From assembly GCA_905116865.2 (NCBI GenBank), contig CAJHNH020002515.1, positions 41,025 through 105,024 of the forward strand: a stretch of DNA of 64,000 nt. Reading direction: 5' to 3'. How positions within the stretch are numbered: the stretch's first letter is position 1; each line of letters starts with the position of its first letter. The position numbers and the translations under genes were made by a program. Below are positions 56,541 to 64,000 of this stretch, one piece after another. Below the pieces are notes generated by a model that made no database searches, was not told the origin of the DNA, and worked only from the letters and a program-made list of their open reading frames with translations. The stretch comes from Candidula unifasciata (Eukaryota > Mollusca > Gastropoda > Stylommatophora > Geomitridae).

Positions 56541-56650
56541 GGTTCTTTGGTTGGGTCGTTGAAAGCATAAGAAAGCCAGGAAACCAAGTCTTACCATCCT
56601 ATAAAATGTTGGACTGTCCTGTGACGTCATCTGGGGTATGATATTAATAA
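56540..56650 (+). repeat. dispersed repeat family C, copy 2
   Basis: AAGTCTTACCATCCTATAAA and CTGGACTGTCCTGTGACGTC, as at 34815-34870. Confidence 0.65.
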
Positions 56651-56859
56651 AGAAACAAATATTGGATAGCTTAAGCTGAAGACATTATTCAACATCTTTG
56701 CTTTACTGGAGATATATAACATAGTGAGATGTTTTCAAGTGCCAGCAGAGTGGCGAACTTTCTTTTCAGTCTGCAAAAAATTGCTGGATAGAGACTGATG
56801 ACAAAAAGATCCGTTGGTGGTGGGGTCGGAAGTTCAAACCTACATTTTTGAGAGCTCTG

Positions 56860-57440
56860 ATGTTGGAAGTGCATTTATTTACACAGATAGATCCATCGTT
56901 CGACATGTACAAAGCTCGCGATCTTTTACGGCATTGTTTCGAGAAAGAACTGAAGTAGAAGCTTGACAACAAGTAGTCTGAATATAGAGGCGTTGGCGGT
57001 AATTAAAGCACTGATGTGGCTAGACATAATTTTTCCCATACGTGCTTTCTAAGTGGTTTCATGAGCATGCTTGAGATGATCGAGATAGGATGAGTTCGAA
57101 GATGAAGGTTGGAGTCACTGAGGAAATCTAGTCTGGTAGGAATCATTTTCATTTGTGTATGTGTGTGCCACGGCACTCTGGAGTAATAGAAAATGAACGA
57201 GCCAACTGGCTTGCTAGTACGGCTTCTGTAAGTAAAGGAAAAGCAATGGACTGGGCCCATGTTCTCAATGCTTTCAAGGAGACAGGATGAATTCATGATT
57301 CAGGAGGCAATGGTGAATTAACAACATTAAAAAGACTACAAGAACTTCATGTCTATGAGGTTTTGCCAGACCTGGTGTTATCAGTTGCCACACGCTGAAG
57401 TATACAATAAAGATTGGATCCGAGCGCCTATGGACTTGTT
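56860..57440 (+). pseudogene. RNase H domain of a non-LTR retrotransposon, plus-strand copy
   Basis: AFIYTDRSIVRHVQSSRSFT carries the YTD motif. After stop-broken sequence, CVPRHSGVIENERANWLAST, then ASVSKGKAMDWAHVLNAFKE matches the H-x-GV-x-x-NE-x-A-x-x-LA segment and the region after it. Same family as 53840-54470 by its wording. Frameshifted. Confidence 0.75.
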
Positions 57441-58330
57441 CTTTGTGAGATAAGGATAATCGGTCGATTAAAAATTAACCGACTAAGTTAATTAATATAA
57501 ACACATTTGTGGATATCTTCTTCACTAACATGTATAAAGAGATGATTTATCAATACTGTATTTAAAAAAAAATCAGCAGTACACAGTAACATTTTATAAA
57601 GTTTCCACTACATACACTATTTTTAAAGAAATAAATCTGAAAACAAACTTATATAAAACGCATATACTAACTATATATTTTACTAGAAAGATGATAGCCA
57701 ATGCTACACAAACATTCATTTATTGCTCAAATCAAACATTCAATCCTTTTGTTTATCAAACGTGAATCTTCTGCGTCAAGAAACTTGTCTGGTGCAACTT
57801 ACTTCCTTATCTATAACAACACTGCAGTCATAGCACCCTGAAGGTGTCCAGATATGTACCAGAAAAATCTTCTGCGAAGTAACATTGTCAGGCATGATGT
57901 TGATTTCATGATGCGTACAGTACTGATGACTCTATTCAAATATGGGCCAAGCACCATATATTCCATGCGCTACTAACGAGAAAGGGGTCCATTACTTCCG
58001 CAATTTACTAAGTGTCCTGAGGAAAATGATGATAATGTGAACTGAAATGAACTGAGAATTATGAAAATAGGCGTGATGGCAGTCAAACTGATATCAAGAA
58101 ATTGATTCATGGAAAATAAACTTTGATTAGAAAGCTTCATGAAGAGGCATGTAAGTCTTCTTCTTTTTGTTTTCGTCGTTGTTAAAGGCTTTGGCTAGAA
58201 AAATGTTCTGTTGTACTTGTTAAAATGTATGTCCTTAAATGCCTCATTGGGTCATGTTTCTTAATCATAATTCGCGTTTTTTGAAATCATTTCACATGTA
58301 TATTCATGAGATTTACAAAATGACATCGGC
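57441..58330. other. no gene seen
   Basis: A+T-rich with stops in all frames. A small AATCGGTCGATTAAAAATTAACCGACTA near-palindrome lies at 57459-57486. Confidence 0.4.
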
Positions 58331-58334
58331 TACC

Positions 58335-58460
58335 TGATCGAATTAGCCTTAAATGGGTACCAGATGAAGTCCTAGGAAGTAAAGGGGTCAGGCGCAAAGC
58401 TCATATCACCCACTGAGCTCGATTGGTCTATATAAGACTAGCACTAGCAGGCCAAATTGT
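58335..58460 (-). repeat. dispersed repeat family B, reversed copy
   Basis: The minus strand has TATATAGACCAATCGAGCTC, then a CAGTGGGTGATATGAG word, CCCTTTACTTCCTAGGACTT and ACCCATTTAAGG. Confidence 0.6.
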
Positions 58461-58704
58461 CTAGATGTGTGAACAAGGGCCCTTTAATTTTACTTTTACA
58501 AAACAAAATAATGTTCATGGGGTGTTTATATCAATGCCGGGGCCTCAGATTCCACTCAAGCCAAGTTATGAGGCTTAGACATGTCTCCATCGTGATGTGG
58601 TTGTGGGGTTGTAGCTGCAGGCCATTGTTGTTCTGTATGCATAGGATGAGCTTGGCCTGTATACATCGTGTTTGGATACTGCGAATAAGCAATTTAAATA
58701 GAGT

Positions 58705-58847
58705 GTTCATAATATATACATATTATACACACATTTATGCATACATATGTATACATACATACATACATATATATATACACACACACACCCAGACATGCCA
58801 GTGTTTGTGTGTCTGTGTGTGTGTAGGCGAGAGAGAGAGAAAGAGAG

Positions 58848-58878
<31 letters not shown>

Positions 58879-58885
58879 TAGAGTG
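58705..58885 (+). repeat. compound microsatellite (CATA, TA, CA, GT, GA)
   Basis: Successive short runs: ATACATAC (58736-58768), TATA/CACA (58768-58790), GTGT (58803-58824), GAGA with GATA (58829-58881). Confidence 0.9.
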
Positions 58886-58963
58886 TGTGTGCATCTGAAT
58901 GCGCGCCTGCGATTATAACAGTTTCAACTGTATAAATAACTGCATCAAACTGACAAGAATGGT

Positions 58964-59356
58964 TTGAGGTCTGAACAACGGATCAACATCATAGCACACG
59001 GATAGTAACCCGTAAGTGCTCCGTTCTTCTTCTAACTCAAGTCTATGTCCGAAGAAGCTTAGCACAGTTCACAGGCTCTGTAACACCGGCGAGAATCCCG
59101 CCATACTTTTGGTAGATTTTAAACTCTAAATTGTTAGCGCTGTTAGGCTAGTCTTTTCGATTTTCATCTGCCAAGGGATTTTTTTTTTTATTTGCACATA
59201 AATGCACACGGGCGTCCGATCTCACTACACTAAGACCAGGAGGGAATTACTAGAAGTCCAGATCAACATGAAAAATTCCCAGCCTCTACCGGCAATTGAA
59301 CCCGGAACCTCTAACACTCGAGGTGGACACTATGCCTCAAGACCACACAGCCCCCT
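58964..59356 (-). mobile_element. tRNA-derived SINE, third copy, with 15-bp target-site duplication
   Basis: Flanked by the perfect direct repeat ACTGACAAGAATGGT (58949-58963 and 59357-59371). The minus strand begins GGGGGCTGTGTGGTCTTGAG and has the B box GGGTTCAATT. Same family as 28252-28618. Confidence 0.88.
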
Positions 59357-59655
59357 ACTGACAAGAATGGTCTAATAAGTTTTGAACTTGTTGCCTAAAC
59401 TGTAGCCAGATTTTCTTTTCGACATTGTCTGTCCAATCGGATACATACTGAAAACGTGCAATACTCTTCACGCTACCACCCACTCTTCGCCAATGAACTT
59501 ATCTGTTACACAATGTCACGGGCTTGACACCCCCAGACATACAAACTTGCTGAATGTTTCCTCCATAATCTCACTGTGCAAAAGAAGTGGCTTGCTATAT
59601 GTATGTATGGACGAAATTTACCAGAATAAAAGAAATAATCTGTATAATCTCTTAC

Positions 59656-59736
59656 CGCATATTGTTGGGCTGGATGTGACTGCATCTGCTGTGTTGAACT
59701 GGCAACAATGACTGTACCCCCCGCAGTTGCAGGAAA
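59656..59736 (-). CDS. gene B, candidate exon 5 (cytosolic tail)
   Basis: Minus-strand acceptor TTTATTTTGTCAG and donor GCG followed by GTAAGA bound 81 nt, phase 0 at both ends, which fits the phase-0 donor of gene B exon 4 about 2.4 kb upstream. It reads FPATAGGTVIVASSTQQMQS and HPAQQYA, a Gln/Pro/Ser-rich hydrophilic segment plausible for a C-terminal tail. A further exon with the stop codon would be needed; I did not find it. It has no similarity to gene A exon 5. Confidence 0.45.
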
Positions 59737-60009
59737 CTGACAAAATAAAGACGACATTTGAGTAAAAATCTTGATCAAAATTTACTAGCAAAAAAAGATT
59801 GGCAAGTTCAGACCATCTACAAACCACTAATCCATCAGTCATGTGACTATAGGCTATTTGTGTATCAGTTGTTGATGTGTAATGTCGTCAACTTCATGAC
59901 GGTAGACCTTGTTCCCGTTCAAATTTCTTTATACCTGCTTAGGATTGCTAAAAAAAAATTTTTCTGTTTTACAAATATCCACCTTGTCCGAATGTTATCT
60001 TTTTAGCGT

Positions 60010-60150
60010 TTACGGGCTGTAAATGAAGGGGGAAAGTTCTGGTTGTTCGTCCAGTTCAGAACTTCATTCTTTTTCCAGAAATCTAGTTTTTTCGTGCACT
60101 TTTGCATTCAGACTGTTGGTTCCTTTCCTCTCAGGCAGATGCACTTTGAC
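60010..60150 (-). repeat. dispersed repeat family D, reversed copy
   Basis: Plus-strand AGACTGTTGGTTCCTTTCCT and CTCAGGCAGATGCAC are the reverse of the CTGCCTGAGAGG block at 51945-51960. Confidence 0.5.
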
Positions 60151-60748
60151 CTCGGGAAAAAAAAACACACACACCCCTAATTAGTATACTCTTACGAAGC
60201 TTATTATTGTGTAGTGGATCAATTCAGCCCCTCCCCTAATGGGACTCCGGAACTCACGCTGAATGTGAGCCACACCGGCATGCATTCGTCTCTATCTCAG
60301 GTCAAATTAACGTTTGTTTCCCCACCCCCTGCCAATACACATACTATTTCACTTCTGATTGGTAGTTCCTGAACTTGTCGCCTTGGAACAAGGTTACGGG
60401 GGGTGTTCCGCAACGCAGATGATTTCGCGTGCTGTAAATTTCAGCAAGCCAGTGCTTTAACATTCCAAAAACATGGAAAAACTGGGCTTAACACAACCCA
60501 CTTAGAGAGTTCTGCAACCTTTGTCACAGGCATTCTCATTCTAGGAATGCAAATGTAAATGCAAGACCTTGCATAAAGCAAACAACAGTCCGGGAGACAC
60601 TCGTAACTTTCAGGAAAGTTGGCCAGCCCAACAAACTTGCGAATGAAAAGTGACCTGGTGTTCGGGTAGATTAACGGGAACCTAACCCTCGCTCTATAAC
60701 TGACAGCCTACTATTTTATATATATAAAAAAAAAAAAAAAAAATAATA

Positions 60749-60782
<34 letters not shown>

Positions 60783-61289
60783 TTTTTTTTAAGGAAACAA
60801 GAAACAGAATGTAGAAGCATTGAAACCTTTCCACGCCATTAGCGCATTGAGCAAATGATAATAGACATCTATTTCTTTACAATAAACGGCAAATGTTTTA
60901 ATTCCCATGCAATTTACAAGTAACGCGTTTCGATGGCTCAAGTCGGGAGCCGTTGAAAACTTAAAAAATTTCGCTTCAGCGGAAGTATGGTTAAGTATTA
61001 TCGCTCTGAAACTAGACAAAGATAACTTCGACCAAGTCGCATAAAAAATTGATATCCGACAGTGTCATAATTTGTCTGGGAATTATCATAGAAAATCAAA
61101 GCGGCCAGGAAGAGAACAGGTGACCCAGCCTATTTCGTTGACTAGAATATGTGACCGTTTAAACCCTAACATTCCAAAAACATTAACATATATATGACTA
61201 CATTTACTTTAATCAAAACAGTTACGATTTCATTGAGCTTTTAGGGGGGAAAAAAGAGTTTGTACTAATTTTTACATGAATAAATACGT
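60151..61289. other. gene B intron 4, no other gene seen
   Basis: Contains an A/TA/T low-complexity patch (60718-60792) and otherwise plain sequence. Confidence 0.4.
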
Positions 61290-62120
61290 GTACCTTTGAT
61301 AAAACTGATAAGACACATTTACCCTTGATAAAACTGTTGGAACAACATTTACCTTCGATAGCACTGTTGTACCAACATTTACCTTTGATAGAACTTTTCG
61401 GACAACATTTACCTTGGACATAACTGTTTGGTCAACATTCACTTTTGATAGAATTGTTGGGACAACATTTATCTTTACTATAACTGTTGGGACATCATTT
61501 ACCTTGGATAGAACTGTTGGGACAACATTTACCTTTGATAAAACTGTTGGGACAACATTTACCTTGGATATAACTGTCGGGACAATATTTACCTTTGATA
61601 AAACTGTTAGGTCAAAATTTACCTTGGATATAACTGTCGGGACAACTTTCGCCTTTCATATAAATGTTTGGAAATGGACAACATTTACCTTTTATATAAC
61701 TGTTTGGACAACATTTACCTTCAATAGAACTGTTGGGACATTTACCTTTGATATAACTGTCGGGATAACATTTACCTTTCAAATAACTGTTTGGACGTGG
61801 ACACAATTTACCTTTGATATAACTGTCGGGACAACATTTACCTTTCATTTAACTGTTTAGACATGGACAACATTTACCTTTGATAGAATAGCTGTAACTA
61901 CATTCACCTTTCATAGAACAGATAGGACTACATTTATCGTTGAAAGAGCCGTTTTGACTACATTTACATCAGAAAGAACTGTTGGGACAGCCTTTAACCT
62001 TGAAAGCTCTGATAGCATTTACCTATGAAAGAACGGTCTTGACTATGTTTAACTTTCATAGAACATTTAGTTTTATTTCTTTTATTTGACAAAACAGCTG
62101 GATCCACATTTACCTTATGG
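61290..62120 (+). repeat. 30-bp minisatellite
   Basis: About 25 units of roughly 30 bp, GGGACAACATTTACCTTTGA plus TAAAACTGTT, with many variants and a few 36-bp units containing TGTTTGGACATGGACAAC. It lies inside intron 4 of gene B and ends about 40 bp from the exon 4 donor. The 148-codon frame along it is an artefact of the period. Confidence 0.9.
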
Positions 62121-62154
62121 AACATAACTGACATTTCAAAAGTGACTAACTTAC

Positions 62155-62336
62155 CACTTGGGTTACAAGGTGATTAGGTGCCGCGAAGCATAGAAGGAAT
62201 GAGTCGCTGAAGATGATAACAGTTCCAGCGATATAGACGTAAAATGCCCACTCATAGGTTGTTTGGAGCTGCAGTAGTTTGTTTTCATTGCTGGAGTTAG
62301 TTACATAGACAGCAATTGTGGCTAGGCCTGCTCCAC
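62155..62336 (-). CDS. gene B exon 4 (second half of TM3 and TM4)
   Basis: Acceptor TTTTTTAATGTATTTAG, donor GTG followed by GTAAGT, 182 nt as in gene A. It completes a glycine codon and reads GAGLATIAVYVTN, then the second extracellular loop SSNENKLLQLQTTYE and TM4 WAFYVYIAGTVIIFSDSFLL followed by CFAAPNHLVTQV. TM4 and the CFA-x-PN end are clearly homologous to gene A exon 4. Confidence 0.85.
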
Positions 62337-62339
62337 CTA

Positions 62340-63932
62340 AATACATTAAAAAACAGCAGCGGGATAACTATGAGATACGCAAACGTCTTGTATCATCGTC
62401 ATCATCATCATTAACTAACACTTTTGCGAAGGCGATTGCGACAAAAAACAAACCCGTATCCAGTCTGTTGGATACAGGGGTGCAACCTGCCAGACATGAA
62501 CTAAGGGACAAGACGTTTCATTAACTTCCATTTAACCGGTGTGATCTTTTATGTAAGGCTTGTGGAGCTTCTGAAACGACCAGAGCACCTGCAGACACAT
62601 CTTGAGTTCCCAGTTAAAAGAACAATGTCATTTGCTTTGTCAGTCCGTTTTCTTCTTACGCATCATCTGGTTATCGTATTAAATGTTAGGCTCTCGCGCA
62701 CATACTATGACTTGCTTGCCACCAGCTGCAAACAGGATGCCACTAAACATCCAACTGTATTTGTTGCGTCTACTCAAAGCCGTGCTGGTTGGTATCTAGA
62801 TTCATTATCCATCTGGGGTTTGAGCCCGGAGTTTGACTGAGCACCAGATATGACTAAGATTTAACAATTACGCATAACTTCTGTGTGTGCATTTGTGTTA
62901 AAGCCTAATATATTCAATGAGCTTATTGAGTTCTTTGAGTTAATATATTCATCTGCTAGACTTCCGGCCAAAATGGAGGAAAGGCTTGGCAGAATGTAAA
63001 GCTTCGAAGTTATTTTTGCTTCCAACAGCGCTTTGCTAATGCAGTTTCCAAATAAGAATAGTAAGTAGTCTTTAGTTTCGCTGCATGAGCTACTGAGTTT
63101 AGTACTTGGTCGCAGTCCTGTAAGCTGTGTTTTTCCTAAGGAATGCCTTTCATTTGTGCATCGGATGTTTTCAGTATGGCCGGTAGCCGGTTTACGTGTG
63201 AGTTGGTGAAATACCTTATGTAATAATTATATGTGTGTTTAGTAACCAACTTATCGTGCCCGACTATTTCCATGTACGATAATCTCAATTTCTGGTGGCG
63301 ATTTTTTAATTTGGCGCCTCTATCAACTGAAATACACCTTTAATCCGTGCACATAATTCTGGATTGTTCCAGGACTAATTGTTTGTTCAACATTTTTTTT
63401 CAAATGCGACAGTGAGGGATATTATATTTGATTTTCACAGGCAGAGGGACAGAGCAAGCATGGGGAATCCCCGATTGCGTTGATGGTAAAACCTCGACTA
63501 AGACAGATATCTCTCCTGCTAATCATCATTAGCTTGTAGAAGCATTGTTACCTTTCATCGGGATCTCATAAAAATGCTTCATAAAGAACTTTATTCACAC
63601 AAGAAAGATCACTCAAAAGAATGATTTAAAACCAGTGGTAGAGGTATTATGTTTGTTTTTTAGGCGAATGACAGGGTCTTCTTCTTAAACCCCTACTTAC
63701 CTTATTTCTTTGAGTATCTCAGCCACCCAGTCCAAGGGAATTACATTGTCTCAATGTGAGTCCTATTCAACACCAGCGCACTTTGCTCACTTCGTACACT
63801 TGAATATCTTTATTTCTATGCAAATCTGCATTTATATCATACCGTTTTATTCCCTCAATTCTGCGAGGGCACCAGACAATTTATGTTTATGCTTTACCTG
63901 TAATTGTTTCATTACAGTAACTGACTACCTAC
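62340..63932. other. gene B intron 3, no other gene seen
   Basis: A 99-codon plus-strand open frame (62541-62840) has no recognisable motif. No transposon family recognised. Otherwise stop-rich. Confidence 0.4.
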
Positions 63933-64000
63933 CTGCAAGGAATGCGCATATTCCATGACCGATTGTCTTTCCACCTGGGCAACAGCACATTTGACACAAA
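63933..64000 (-). CDS. gene B exon 3, partial (runs off the window)
   Basis: The minus strand reads LCQMCCCPGGKTIGHGICAF, then LA and one base of glycine before a GTAGGT donor (phase 1). It aligns with LCRTCCCGGGKTVFHGIIAF of gene A exon 3. The rest of the gene, with TM1, the GLW loop and TM2, lies beyond the right edge. Confidence 0.85.

Noticed and set aside
57459..57486. Near-palindrome with GGTCGATT and AATTAACCGAC as an operator or element end
   Set aside because: Isolated; no second copy or element boundary found.
61414..61860. 148-codon frame of repeated TFTFD-x-TVGT
   Set aside because: 30-bp period gives a 10-residue repeat by chance; it lies in an intron of gene B on the opposite strand.
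62541..62840. 99-codon plus-strand frame as a gene
   Set aside because: No recognisable domain and placed in intron 3 of gene B; could be chance.

Overview
This window looks like intron-rich, repeat-rich animal nuclear DNA. Supporting signs are GT/AG-bounded exons with matched phases, about 60 percent or more A+T, very many micro- and minisatellites, tRNA-derived SINEs with target-site duplications, and 5'-truncated non-LTR retrotransposons. A gastropod or other lophotrochozoan is my best guess from the repeat style; nothing in the sequence proves the species. I see no bacterial operons, CRISPR array, rRNA or intact tRNA gene.

Host genes: two tandem paralogues on the minus strand encode four-transmembrane proteins of the claudin/PMP22/EMP class. 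Gene A (23222-40487) is complete in the window. Its five coding exons splice in phases 0,1,1,0 to a 235-residue protein with W30, G62-L63-W64, C67 and C77 in the first extracellular loop, the spacing seen in claudins from W51 onward. Gene B is partial: the end of exon 3 (63933-64000), exon 4 (62155-62336) and a candidate tail exon (59656-59736), with the 5' part beyond the right edge. Exon 4 has the same length (182 nt) and phases in both genes. Three or four decayed partial copies of the start of gene A exon 2 lie in its intron 1.

Layout: 1-13 kb is a mosaic of dead transposons (mariner; RTE-like and RNase H-bearing non-LTR tails) with tetranucleotide and poly-C tracts. 13-16.4 kb holds related 37-bp and 73-bp satellites, a 20-bp array that grew inside a retroelement copy, and a 179-bp SPIN-like hAT element with a perfect 8-bp target duplication. 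16-23 kb carries SINE and retroelement tails and a 36-bp satellite. 23-40.5 kb is gene A; its introns hold a piggyBac-like element, a hAT-like element with a nested retroelement, SINEs and the large CTT/CA/G compound minisatellite. 40.5-59.6 kb lies between the genes and is mostly mobile-element debris (Penelope-like GIY-YIG remnant, piggyBac-like deletion derivative, foldback element inside an RNase H retroelement, SINEs, GAA/CAA tract). 59.6-64 kb is gene B, with a 30-bp minisatellite in its intron.

The two genes probably arose by local duplication and should encode membrane proteins of cell contacts or related tetraspan functions. Everything else is selfish or simple repeat DNA. All family names come from motifs read by eye; no database search was run.
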